This document shows, piece after piece, positions 31,201 through 41,399 of a stretch of DNA of 64,000 nucleotides. Numbering within the stretch: position 1 is the first letter of the stretch; each line of letters opens with the position of its first letter. This DNA is from Bufo bufo (lineage: Eukaryota > Chordata > Amphibia > Anura > Bufonidae): the NCBI RefSeq assembly GCF_905171765.1, contig NC_053393.1:70959371-71023370 (forward strand), given 5' to 3'. The notes beneath the pieces were generated by a model that was given only the letters and a program-made list of their open reading frames with translations, did no database searches and was not told where the DNA came from. The translations under genes and the position numbers were made by a program.

Positions 31201-34200
31201 AGTCATGAAAATAAAGAAAACTCTTTGAATGAGAAGGTGTGTCCAAACTTTTGGTCTGTACTGTATAAATCTTGTAAACTTTGCAAAAAAGCTAACAAAT
31301 CTCACAATGTACGTACCTTCAGAATTCCTCACCACCACCGTCTTCACTGCCCTGTGGCGACCATTATGTTAGTCAGCCATCCAATCACAGGCAGCAGCAC
31401 CGCTGTAGTATCACTATAGCTAGGGTGGTGAGGATTTCTGAAGTCTAGTGAATGTTCATTTTTAGCATGCTGCATCATGACCACGCACAGTTTGACTGGA
31501 ACAGGGCAATAGATTTGTCACTGCAGATTTGCCAGGCTTTGTTACAAACCCTGCAGGAACCCTTATAGTCACCATATGGACACTTTCCACATAACTAAAC
31601 TAGGATAGAAATGAATAACTTGTGAGCTCAAAAAATTGTAAGGTAGAACAGAGATGCACTATGAACAGTCATTACCTCCAGGAAGATGCTGATCATGATC
31701 AACGGCTTTCTTTGCGATGATGTTCACTGCTAGCGTAAATGCAGATGAAACATAAAAGCTTCCGGGCTCTGCTATGACACCAATTCCAGATCCCTCAGGA
31801 AAATATGCATCCAGCAAAGGACAAACAGCATGATAAACCTATGAGAAACTCAGACTTAGCCTTCACCTTCCCGCAGGCACCAAGTGTAGACCTGGCAAAT
31901 TTAGATTTTCATTCTCCACTGTAGGACCTACCTCGTCAAACTGAAATTCATTCCCAGAAAATCCTCCACCGATATCTAGTATACTCATCTTGAAACCAAG
32001 CTCTTCCTAGAAAAGGGGGAAAAAATTTTAAATAAAAATAGAGAAAAGCTGACAGTTGGGCATTTTTTTTAAAAGCTTTTACGTCCCCTTTATAAACACA
32101 AAAAAACACTATGGCACACTCCATATTTGAGACTTCTGATCTCACCACTTTCCGAAAAGGGGCGAGGCTTAATCAGATGGGCACCCAAAAGGTTTAGTTA
32201 AAGGGGTTCTGCACTTTGTTTTAACTGATGATCTATCCTCTGGATAGATCAGCAGGGGTCCAACACCCGGGACCCCCGCCGATCAGCTGTTTGAGAAGGC
32301 AGAGGCGCTCCAGCAGCGCCGCGACCTTCTCACTGTTTACTGCCGGCCCACTGACGTCATCACTAGTATCAACTAGCGTGGACGGGGCTAAGCTCCATTC
32401 AAGTAAACAGAGCTTAGCCCCGCCCATGCTAGTCGTGACGTCACTGGGCCGGCGGTAAACCGTGAGAAGGCCGCGGCGCTGCTGGAGTGCTGCTTCCTTC
32501 TCAAACAGCTGATCGGCGGGGGTCCCGGGTGTCGGACCCCGGCCGATCAGAAGCTGATGATCTATCCAGAGGAAAGATCATCAGTTAAAGTGCAGAACCC
32601 CTTTAATTACAAATTGCATCGGAAATCTCAACCAGCTCATAGCGGAGATAGAATTCAGCTTCTGGTGTACAGACAGCCTGAAGATGCGCCAAACTTATTA
32701 TGAAGCCTGTGACTCAGATTTGGCGGATTTTACGTAGGAAACACCTGTCTTTGTAAGTTAGCCCTGTGTTTGGTTGATTACTGAGGGTGGAATATAAATT
32801 AAAGCTAGTTTAAAGGTTATGTATCAGCCACCTAAGGGGACAGGGTGAAATGCATGTCTCAGTGATACTCCAGACTTTGGGAAGGTAGTAAAAATGCAAG
32901 AATTTACTTGTATTTAAATAACATCCTTATAACGGAGATATGAAACTTACTGCCATATCGCACACACAGCGGGCATCAGATAAAGCATGAGTGTATGCCT
33001 GTGGATCTCTGGAAGAGCTCGACACATGGAATCTGGCAAGAAAAGATGTGGCGTTTATAAGATGCTATCAAACGCAGCAACTTCTCATTTATAAACTGGA
33101 GGAACCCAGGATCGGCTCCTACATTGTGGACCTGCATAATTAGTGTCTAAACCAAAATACTCATTAGATGAATCATCTCCTAAAACAGAAGCGATCCTGA
33201 TCAATAAGCCGCTGTTCATAGACGTCTATTAGAAAATAGAAGGGTTTACACAAGACTGACTCCTCCATGGCCCTTTTCCAGTTCAAATTATAACAGGATT
33301 TTATGTAACATATCCATTTTTACATTTAGAATTGATTTACATTAAAATCTGAGGATTTTTCTAATACATTATCCGTCTGCATATCATAGTCCGATCAACA
33401 TTCCCAGTTCAGGGGTTTGTCATTTGAAATATCCAGCAAGCTTTATGATGAGCATTAAGAAGCATCTGATCACTGAACAATGTCTGGTCTAGGAAGTGAA
33501 GATGCTTCCTAACATTCAAATCTCCAAAGCAAGCTCTAAGCAGGTCCCATCGTGCAGAAATATAAGCGCTGCTCTGAAGTACAATACAGGCTGTTAATCA
33601 GGATCAATCGAAGTAATATATTTACAAAGTTAACCACATTTCACGTAGATTAGGGGTTCTGTGGGCTTTTAATATAGGATAGATCATTGCTATCAGATCG
33701 GCGGGGGTCCGACACCAGGCACCCCCTCCGATCAGCTGTATGAAGGCGCCCGCGCATGCCATCTCCCTTCTCACCATAGACATAGCAGAAGCGAGAAGGA
33801 AGAGGGCACGCAGTGCGTGCGCCTTCCCTACATACAGCTGATCAGCGGGGGTGCTGGGTGTCTGATCTGATATTGATGACCTGATATCTGATCTGATATT
33901 GATGACCTGTCCTGAGTATAGGTCATCAATATTAAAAGCCCAGAGAACCCCTTTAATACTTCATGGAATAGAGCAGCAGGCATCCTCAAATTGCGGCCCT
34001 CCAGCTGTTGCAAAACTACAACTCCCAGCATGCCCGAACAGCCTACAGCAGAGCATGGTGGGAGTTGTAGTTTTACAACAGATGGAGGGCCGCAGTTTGA
34101 GGATGCCTGGAATAGAGTTTGAAAGAAATTCAGTTTAAACCTCAAAAGTGGAGCATATCATGTTATCAAATATGCAATCACTGCACCTTAATGGGTTTAT

Positions 34201-37200
34201 TTCACCGAGGACTTCTAGCTATGTATGCCATCAAAGTCAGATAGGTGCAAGTCCCACCTCCGAGACCCTCACCCATCTCTAATAACGGGAGCCCAAACGT
34301 GAATGAATGCACACTGAGGTTTCCATTTCTATGGGAGTTCTGAAAACACGCATGTGCACTCAGCTAGTTTTGTGAATCCCACAGAAATAATGGAGAGCAG
34401 CCACGCATCAATTGTTGCGTTTCTTGTAAGTATTTTTCCCTTTTCAATAGAAGGGGGAGATCTGCTGAAAATCCACACCAAAGAACACACCACAAATGTG
34501 ATAGTTTGGATATATAATTAAAAAAAGTTAATAAAAATAAATTAAAGGTGTTGTCTGCTTTATTTATATTGATGACTTATCACCAGGATTAGTCATCAAT
34601 ATCAGACTGGCGGGGTTCCGACTCCTGGAACCCCCACCGATCAGCTGTTTGTGGAGAAGGCAACGCAGGCAGCAGCACCGCCTTCACTTCAAAGAGCTGA
34701 TTGGTGGGGGTACGGGAAGTCGGGCCTCTGCGGATCTGATACTGATCAGTAGAAAAAAGTCTTGGGAAACCCTTTTAGTCATTGTTTCACACTTGCCTTG
34801 TTAATTACAGTTTTGAGATCTGGCAGAACGGTGGCTCAGTGGTTAGCGCTGCAAGGTAGCGCTATATAAGTGCATAAAAATAATAAATCTGGCAGAGGAT
34901 CACAAAACCGGAATTGAACGGATCAGTTTTGATTTTGCACATCAGGATGCATCTGTTTTGTTAGGACCCAGTTGTGTGAAATCAAAATGGAATAAAGCGG
35001 GTCACTAAATACATTTAAAGTCAATGGGCGACAGATCCAGTTTTTTAGGATCCTAAGAAAACAGATCCGTCACCATTGACTTACATTGCTTTTAGTGACA
35101 GATCCAGTTTGCTCCCTTTCGATGACCGAACACAAAACCGCAGCTTTGTTTCCAGTCATAAAAACGGAATGCCGCTGATACGGAAGACATCCTGATGCAT
35201 CCATTCAGAAAGCATGAGGACTAAATGGAAACTTTTTTTTCTGGTATTGAGATCCTCTACTGGATCTAAATACCGGAAAAAAACAAAGCAAGTGTAAAAC
35301 AGGGCCTTAGGTCAAAAACTGAGGTCTGTAATAAGCTAACATGGCTACAATCTTACTAGTGAAAAAGATTGTCCATCTAAGGATACGTTTACACCAGACA
35401 GCAGGAGAATCTGTTTCTTCCATCAGAAGAGTCTGTCTGAGGTGGGCACAGGCACTGCAATGACTGGTTTGAAAGTGCAATTCTCATGGTCATTTCCAAA
35501 AATACAATCCTAGCTAGCAGCACTATCCCAGGTTCAGGTCACAGGAGTCAGTCACAACTGCAGCCATGTGGACCAAACAGGGATAAAGCATGCAGCACAT
35601 AAATGCAACTTGCCATTACAGAGTCCATATATTAAAAATCCATGTTCTGAGTTGGAAGTGAACTTACTTCACACCAATCACTTGAACACTGTACTCCTTA
35701 GCACATTCCAGGAGGTGCCTGCAGTTCTTCAGTGTGCTGCCAAACACCATGCTCATCTCTTCGTCTCCACTGATGCCTTCTGTTGCCACATGAAGCAAGA
35801 CCCTAAGAGAAGGGGAAGATGATTGGGGCACAGTTGGTTTACATCAGCACATGATGTTTTGAAGTATGTTGAAAAGCGTGCTGCAGCTCGAACGTCATCC
35901 TTGGAAGAGTCAAGAACTTAGTGAGAAACACTCCTGTATAGAAAGAAAACTAGCAATTAGGGCCCAAGACTGGGAGCTGCGAGTGGGACACATGGATTTA
36001 CAGCAGTTCTTAATCATGGGTTGGTGCTGTAAATAAAACAATATCAGAAAAGCAGTCCCAATTGGCGTCTCAGGAGACGAGTTTGAAAACAGCATTTCCT
36101 CAATACTCAAAGCTCACTGGCCAGCACAGTTCACACATTAGGCATAACTGCAAAATTAATTTAGCCTACTCCATGGCAGCTCACAAAATTCAACCGAAAA
36201 GAGAAGGGTAACAGGATTCAGTCTGAATCGGCACCTTACTGCATTTCTATTTAGAATCAACCTTACCAGTACACACAGGCATGAGAAATTCTAAGCGGGT
36301 CCATTATACTGGAATTTTAAGTTTAAAAATTCAAGGGGCTTTCCAGAGATGTAAAAACTTGTCCAAAGAGTGCAACATAAAATAAAAGATCCATTACACG
36401 CCGCTCCCCACCGGTCTTTGCCTACTGTGCTGCGGCGATCTCCACTTACCAGCTGCTTCAGCAGTGCATGGCATGAGGCGATCTACAGCGGGCATGTCAC
36501 CACAGCACAATAACCAGAGACCAGCGGGGAGCACCAGAGACAGCGGATTTTATCAGATCAGTAAGTCAGCAGTTGTACCACCATACAAAAATCGGTCAAA
36601 AACACAACTGTACTCAAGTCTGTCCCTTACACAACCTATCTAATTTACAGGGTTATGCTGTAGCCCGTCCCCTATACTAAATGCAAGTCCAATCTGGATC
36701 TTCACCTGAGTGTCAATGTTAGGGTCCATTCACACGTCCGCAAATGGATCCGCATCCGTTCAACAATATCGGGAGGGGAGCACACTATGTGCTCTTCGCA
36801 TCTGCATTTCGGGAGCGCGGCCCCGCCAAAAAAAAAAAAACGACATGTCCTATTCTTGTCCGCAATTGTGGACAATAGGCAGTTCTATGGGGGTGCCGGC
36901 CGGGAGTGTTGCGGATCCGCAATACACCACGGACGTGTGCATGGACCCTAAAAATGGTTCTGTTCTGATTAAAAGAAACACATTTTGAAACAACCTTCCG
37001 TATAAAACATTTTGCTACTCCCTTCTCCTAAATTTCTGTTACAGCAAGGTAAACACTGATAATTTTGGGGTTGTCACAGTCAGCATGCAACTTCAATAGG
37101 AGCCTATGGCAAAAATTATGTTCTCCCGGCTCCCCCATACGCACACATTCAATTGAGCTTGTATGTGTTTTCAGGGGGAAAAGAGTCCCTGCCAGACACA

Positions 37201-40200
37201 CCCAATACATCTCTCAGGGGAAGTCAGGAGCTCCAGATACATACATTGTTGAAATCAGGTCCACTGCTAAATGTTTTGTGTCAATGCTGCTAATATTGCC
37301 TGCAAGCACTGATCTGACAGCTGATCCCCCAAGGTATACTTGGATATATGCTGCAGCTCACTGGACTGGATATTAGGTGTATATAAACCTGCAGAAAGCA
37401 CTGAATCCTGTTATACCAGATTGTATGTGCCATGAGCTGCCAATTTAGGAAACTGTATAAATCCACTGTTCTGTAACGTGTGAGGCGCCGACGCCATTTG
37501 AACACTCACCTGGCATTAGGATGGTTGCGTGCTATTTTCTTCAATTCTGCTTCATTCTCACAAGTCAAAATGTTTATTCCAAGCTTGGCTGCATGTTTGA
37601 TCTGAGCAATCTGTTTGCATGGACTGGTATATATAACGTTTTCCATAGAGATGCCCAAGTCATAGACCATTGTCATTTCATGCTGCAAGGTGATATTAGA
37701 ATTTAAGAATCACACACATTCAGTACTTCACTTGGCGGTCGGCAATGTAAAACATACTGCAGCATCTTTCTATTTATCAGCTGCAAACTCTGACTACAGG
37801 TTCTTGTTACCCCATCTACATAATGGTGTCAAGCTGTGATTCAATGCATGTTCTAAGAGGGGATTTCCAGGATTCCCTTCTATTTTAAATCTCTCGTGTG
37901 ACCTGTGAAGGGAAGGATATTTACCTCCTTCCCCTTGGTTCTGGGCTCCTCCGGTGAAGCTTCAGAAAGCAGTATGTCACTGCCACCATGTGAACCCCGG
38001 GTGACACTTCACTACTGCCGGTCGCGGCACACGTGACTCCGTGCAGAGATCAAAGCTCAGTAAAGGCACCAAGCAGTGGGGAGATAGCGTGCTTCCCTTC
38101 ACAGGTCTGGCAGAATATTTAATATGCAAAGGAATTCTGGAGAACACAAAGCTGATCCAATGAGTGTTGCCCTTTTTTTTTACAAGTCTGACACGAAATG
38201 GGTTTGTGCGACTCTTCCCATGTCTAGGATAAGCTGTGGTACCACTTTAATAACCCTTTTCAGCCCAGTCCATAAACATCTATTGCCTGCACTAGAGAAC
38301 GTATCGATCAAATCACTTAGCTGGTCATGGACATCAAGTACTAATGTGTTAAAGCTGAGCAGTCCTGCATTCTCACAACTAAGTGTATTCTTGTCCGCAA
38401 ATTGCGGATGTGCGAAACACAGGTAACGGCCATGTGTGTTCTGCATTTGGCCAGCCCTATGATGGAAATGCCTACTGCGGACAAGAACAGGATATGCTCT
38501 CCCTTTTTGCAGGGCCGCGGAATTGAAGTACGAACGCAGACAGCACAGCATGCTGTCCACATCTTTTGCGGCCCCCATTTGGATGCAGACCCAGAAATAT
38601 GGTGGCCCGAATGGACCTTAAAGTGTGAGCAAACTTTAAAATAACAAAAAAACAAAAAACACAACTTTTGATATGTCATAGCATCAGGTTTTGATTGTTG
38701 CGTCTGAATGTGGAGATCCTACAGACTGCTAGAACGAGGAGACTGCTCCAGGAGACGGGCTTAAAGACTTTCTACTGAGCCCATTGCCGGCAGCGAGGAG
38801 AGAAAGCATGTTATGTGAGCAATTTTCTCCTAGTGATTGGTGGGGGCCTCGGCATTTAGACCCCCACCATTCAAAACCAATGTTGCTATGACATATCACA
38901 ATTTTTTTTTTTTAATAAGGGTTCAGTGACCCTTTTAAAACCCCAACACATGCTGGATTTTACATTTATTGACTATGTAGTCAAAGTTAGAGGCTGTACG
39001 GGCATTTTCTATTGACGACCTATCCAACACCACCGACGATCAGCCGTTTGAGGAGACTGTGCGCGCAGTGTGTACGTGCCGTCTCCCTTCCTGTCCGCTG
39101 CTGCTTTGCCACAGACATACAGCAGCGAGCAGGAAGAGAGAATGGAGACTGCACGTGCAGGCACCGTCTCCTCAAACAGCTGATCAGAGTGGGTGTCGGG
39201 TCCAGGCCGATGTGAGATTGATGACTGATCCTGAGGATAGGTCATCAATAGAAAAAGCCTGGATAAACCCTTTAACCAAAAGAACATGCTAAACATGCCT
39301 TGTCCTAACAAATTGAGAAGTTAAGGAATTACTCACTTTATTGGCACATATAAATCCAATCCCAAGGGCTGATAATATCTCTAGAACAGCTGGGGAGGAG
39401 TTACACTTAACGGTGTATAATGGCTTAATGCGCCCCATGGTATTTTGCCATTCAATGTGCTTCTTGACAATCTTCCCAAGGTCAGCAACAAAAAATGCAT
39501 TTTTTCCTGTCTGTTATGGAAAAAAATACAATTAACTTTTATTCTGTACTAAAAAAAAAAGGCAGCTACTTGATAAGAATATGGAAAGTGTTTCCCTAAA
39601 TAAATCTAAACAGCTCGTCTTGTCTAGGGGGCGATCAGTAGAGAAATGGTCACTGAGATTCCTTCACATGGAATCTGTCCTAATAACCGGAGAACTGCCT
39701 AGGTTAGAATGCAGAGCAGAAGCTGTATGGAAACTCCGCTCTCTGCTTTATCAGGCCTGTAAAACACTATCATCTACAGATCAGAGCTGTCATCTATGCC
39801 GGCCTCAGGGCTCGCCTCTCACCCCTCCGTACTCACTGGAATGAAGGACCAGACACACACTGCTGTGGGGGAGGTGTGTTATTAGCAAACACTTTCTGGT
39901 TCTTCATTCCAGTGAGTAATGAGCTGTGACGCTGGCACAGATGACAGGTCTGATCTGTAGATGATAGTGTTTTACAGGGCTGACAAAGCAGAGAACAGCG
40001 CTTCCATTCAGCTCCTGCTCTGCATTCTGACTCAGGAAGTTCTGCTGTCATTAGGACGGATTCCATGTGAAGGAATCTGACAGTGGCCATTTACATTTTT
40101 CTGCTGCTCGCCCCCTAGACAAAATGAGCCTTTACAAGTTATTACATTTATTCATATTAATGTTTTTTGCTTCCTGGAGAACCCCTTTAAAGGGGTTATC

Positions 40201-41089
40201 CGAGTTATGAAAAAAATAATAATATAGCACTGAATATCTGATATATAACTGAGCTAAGCAAGTTTTATGCAAAAAAAAATTATATATTTCCTCATTTCCC
40301 TGGTTCTTTTCTGGCCCTTTGTTTACATGCAATAAAAACAATCTCTGCCCCTCCTCCTGTACTGCTAAGGGAGTGAATACAAGTGCTGCCCTGAGTGACA
40401 TGTCTGCCTGCTGGGAGACTCTGCAGCATGTTGTATGTGTGGGACTACAAGTCCCAGCTGTATAATGACACTGCTAAGGGAGTGGATACAAGAGCTGCCC
40501 TGAGTGCTGGGAGAAAACAGCAACTTGTAAGTGTAGAACTACAAGTTCCACTTATATAATGACACTGCTAATACACACAGGATCTTCCCCCTACCTGTAA
40601 TGCTTTGCAGAACTTCTCTTTCAGCTCCTGTGCCCAGCATTTGTCTCCTCACTGCCTGCAGCTACACAGTAAACACTTCAGCCCTGAGTCTGTGCAGCTG
40701 AAGGGGTTAAGATTCCTAGGATAGAGCACACAGCCGGCAGTGAAGGGGGCGTGGCCAGCACAGTGACGTCTCGTTTACAGGCTTGTAAACGACCTTTATC
40801 AGAGCAGGGAGAGAAGCTGACATCACAGGTCATGTGACCCTCAGTGAAATCTGAGAAACCAGCCACTGGAGATAAAGTGAGTGAATTGGAAAGCTGTTAC
40901 ATTTGCCCAGTTAGGAACATAGAAAGAACAAAAAAATAACTCGGACAACCCCTTTAAGCACAGCGGTCACTGGTTGTATAGACTCACCAGGGTATGCTCA
41001 TAAATATAGTTATTAATGACATCTGTGGGAGTTGATGTATCGTCCAGTAGGCCAATAGAGTAATTTGCATCTTCATTAAATCCTTTCAT
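28195..41089 (-). CDS. AZIN1: AZIN1, antizyme inhibitor 1 (ten coding exons, 433 aa)
   Basis: A catalytically dead ornithine decarboxylase (ODC) homologue that binds antizyme, releasing ODC from inhibition and degradation and so raising polyamine synthesis. Coding exons: 41089-40988, 39510-39337, 37682-37510, 35802-35668, 33032-32951, 32006-31932, 31838-31676, 30191-30079, 30000-29786, 28264-28195. All have GT-AG junctions, the phases fit and there is no internal stop. The N-terminus [17 protein letters not shown] matches mammalian AZIN1 rather than ODC1 or AZIN2. Lys69 (YTVKCNS) is kept, but ODC Asp88 is Ile88, the Arg of EPGR is Ser (EPGSFYV), and the catalytic Cys of WGPTCD is Tyr357 (LLGPSYD). 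The antizyme-binding element lies in the exon at 37.5 kb. The C-terminus is about 14 residues shorter than the mammalian 448-aa protein and ends VPCF. Confidence 0.95.
29417..29752. mobile_element. Foldback MITE (TTAAAG...CTTTAA ends) in AZIN1 intron 11
   Basis: Inverted arms: GGGCTATTTATAAAAACT (left) against AGTTTTTATAAATAGTCT (right), and CTTTCTTC..GTGGAAGAAAG. It carries splice-like motifs on the minus strand (ACAGGTAAGTACT and CTTTCTTCCACAG) but in the wrong order to make an exon. The rest of intron 11 (28265-29416) shows no feature. Confidence 0.65.
29786..30000 (-). CDS. AZIN1: AZIN1 exon 11
   Basis: Residues 340-410 plus two bases of Trp411. Contains [10 protein letters not shown] in place of the catalytic WGPTCDGLD of ODC, then [18 protein letters not shown], a strongly conserved stretch. 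Acceptor ATTATTTCAG, donor GTAAGA. The site aligned to human Ser367, the A-to-I edited codon, is His366 (CAC). Confidence 0.93.
30079..30191 (-). CDS. AZIN1: AZIN1 exon 10
   Basis: Encodes [20 protein letters not shown] then [24 protein letters not shown] is diagnostic for AZIN1 (ODC has FNCILYD). Acceptor ATATTTCAG, donor GTAAGC. The intron between it and exon 11 is only 78 bases. Confidence 0.93.
30329..31264 (+). mobile_element. Tc1/mariner-like element with internal deletion, in AZIN1 intron 9
   Basis: About 200-bp inverted ends beginning GTACAGACCAAAAGTTTGGA, inverted at 31200-31264. On the plus strand the transposase start ([20 protein letters not shown], about 30738) runs directly into its C-terminal third at about 30840 ([39 protein letters not shown]). 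The catalytic Asp region has been deleted; the element lies antisense to AZIN1. Confidence 0.88.
31676..31838 (-). CDS. AZIN1: AZIN1 exon 9
   Basis: Encodes [18 protein letters not shown], then [20 protein letters not shown] and [14 protein letters not shown], plus one base. Ser replaces the ODC Arg of EPGR that holds the PLP phosphate. Donor GTAATG is slightly off consensus. The intron to exon 8 is 93 bases. Confidence 0.93.
31932..32006 (-). CDS. AZIN1: AZIN1 exon 8
   Basis: 25 codons, [20 protein letters not shown] then FQFDE. DIGGGF is the Gly-rich loop that in ODC contacts the cofactor phosphate. Acceptor CCCTTTTCTAG, donor GTAGGT. Confidence 0.93.
32198..32606. mobile_element. Foldback MITE (family B, TTAAAGGGGTT...AACCCCTTTAA) in AZIN1 intron 7
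   Basis: Two arms of about 195 bases, nearly perfect inverse copies (for example CTGATGATCTATCCTCTGGA and TCCAGAGGAAAGATCATCAG). Related, more decayed copies lie at 33650-33957, 34541-34778, 38995-39275 and 51405-51470. Each arm holds TGACGTCA-like sequence. Confidence 0.75.
32951..33032 (-). CDS. AZIN1: AZIN1 exon 7
   Basis: Completes Lys195, then [20 protein letters not shown] and RCVCDMA. FHVSS matches AZIN1; [12 protein letters not shown] is shared by the family. Acceptor TTTCTTGCCAG, donor GTAAGT. Confidence 0.93.
33650..33957. mobile_element. Foldback MITE (family B) in AZIN1 intron 6
   Basis: Ends TTAGGGGTTCTGTGGGC and GAGAACCCCTTTAAT; arms share GATCAGCTGTATG / CATACAGCTGATC. The right arm contains a short internal duplication TGATCTGATATTGATGACCT. 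Confidence 0.65.
33977..34109. mobile_element. Foldback MITE with two ZNF143-like sites, AZIN1 intron 6
   Basis: Palindrome with ends CAGGCATCCTCAAA and TTTGAGGATGCCTG. Each arm holds ACTACAACTCCCAGCATGC (34015-34033, plus) or its near copy on the minus strand (34071-34053), the known ZNF143/Staf motif. Confidence 0.75.
34541..34778. mobile_element. Decayed family B MITE in AZIN1 intron 6
   Basis: TTAAAGGTGTTGTCTGC at the left, GGGAAACCCTTTTAG at the right; inner GATCAGCTG pairs survive. Confidence 0.55.
34828..34886 (+). mobile_element. Very short tRNA-derived SINE with target duplication, AZIN1 intron 6
   Basis: A 59-bp insertion between direct repeats ATCTGGCAGA (34818-34827 and 34887-34896). 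It starts ACGGTGGCTCAGTGGTTAGC, which contains a pol III A box (TGGCTCAGTGG), and ends with an A/T tail ATAAAAATAATAA. The usual B box and body are missing. Confidence 0.7.
35668..35802 (-). CDS. AZIN1: AZIN1 exon 6
   Basis: Completes Arg150, then [40 protein letters not shown] and VIGV plus two bases of Lys195. Acceptor CCCCTTCTCTTAG, donor [21 protein letters not shown] is close to mammalian AZIN1. Confidence 0.94.
36721..36950. mobile_element. MITE (family A) with clear inverted ends, AZIN1 intron 5
   Basis: Ends AGGGTCCATTCACACGTCCG and, inverted, CGGACGTGTGCATGGACCCT. The inner hairpin CTTGTCCGCAATTGTGGACA is intact. Confidence 0.7.
37510..37682 (-). CDS. AZIN1: AZIN1 exon 5 (antizyme-binding element)
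   Basis: Begins [18 protein letters not shown] and continues [20 protein letters not shown] then [19 protein letters not shown] plus two bases of Arg150. This span matches the antizyme-binding element of the ODC/AZIN family (about residues 117-140). Acceptor CACCTTGCAG, donor GTGAGT. Confidence 0.95.
38385..38625. mobile_element. MITE remnant (family A), AZIN1 intron 4
   Basis: Family core: CTTGTCCGCAAATTGCGGAT at the left and TACTGCGGACAAGAACAGG at the right half; outer ends not preserved. Confidence 0.5.
38995..39275. mobile_element. Foldback MITE (family B), AZIN1 intron 4
   Basis: Arms TTTTCTATTGACGACCTATCC and GGATAGGTCATCAATAGAAA, with inverted GATCAGCCGTTTGAGGAGAC / CTCCTCAAACAGCTGATC inside. 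Confidence 0.65.
39337..39510 (-). CDS. AZIN1: AZIN1 exon 4
   Basis: 58 codons: [58 protein letters not shown]. Lys69 in YTVKC is the Schiff-base position of ODC. GFIC replaces GFDC of ODC (Asp88 lost). Acceptor CCATAACAG, donor GTGAGT. Confidence 0.95.
39619..40123. mobile_element. Foldback MITE, AZIN1 intron 3
   Basis: Ends TTGTCTAGGGGGCGATCAG and CTGCTCGCCCCCTAGACAA; arms of about 235 bases paired almost throughout (TCCTTCACATGGAATC / GATTCCATGTGAAGGA). Confidence 0.75.
40192..40957. mobile_element. MITE with TTAAAGGGGTTATCCGAGTTAT ends, AZIN1 intron 3
   Basis: Ends TAAAGGGGTTATCCGAGTTA and, inverted, AACTCGGACAACCCCTTTAA. Inside are two imperfect tandem units with ACTACAAGTCCCA (40443 and 40530 region) and a GC-rich right half. 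No coding capacity. Confidence 0.7.
40988..41089 (-). CDS. AZIN1: AZIN1 exon 3, coding part (start codon)
   Basis: ATG at 41089-41087, then 34 codons ending [11 protein letters not shown]; donor CTG/GTGAGT. The start is set by alignment to the mammalian MKGF N-terminus. The 5' edge of the exon is uncertain: AG is found directly before the ATG (41091-41090) and, after better pyrimidine tracts, at 41166 and 41184. Confidence 0.92.
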
Positions 41090-41090
41090 C

Positions 41091-41120
41091 TCAGCCGTAT
41101 TCCGCAAATCCGACAATCAT
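41091..41120 (-). promoter_or_regulatory. Possible uORF just before the AZIN1 start (only if exon 3 extends upstream)
   Basis: ATG at 41120, then ATT GTC GGA TTT GCG GAA TAC, GGC and TGA ending one base before the main ATG. It is in the mRNA only if the 41166 or 41184 acceptor is used. Confidence 0.3.
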
Positions 41121-41399
41121 AAACCAAGAAACGTGAAATTAGGGGTCCACAAGTCTTTTTGGGTCCTAAAAATATGCAACAAACTAAAGAAAAATAAATC
41201 ACTGATTAGGTGTATTATGTCTTTAATAGTACATGCATGCATCTTAGCCAAAAAATATAATGCACTAAAACAATGTGAGAAAGCACAGGTTGTCTGATAA
41301 TCGAGGTGCACATACGGCTTTACTTTAAATCTGTGGTTTGAATCAGGGGTACTTTGCAGAGCCATGGGCTGAAGGAAACTATTACAAGTTAGGATGGGT

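Noticed and set aside
34828..34886. tRNA gene
   Set aside because: Only an A box is present; no B box, cloverleaf or terminator, and it is flanked by a target duplication.
28195..41089. Active ornithine decarboxylase (ODC1) or AZIN2
   Set aside because: N-terminus [20 protein letters not shown] and FHVSS follow AZIN1; catalytic Cys, Asp88 and the EPGR Arg of ODC are missing.
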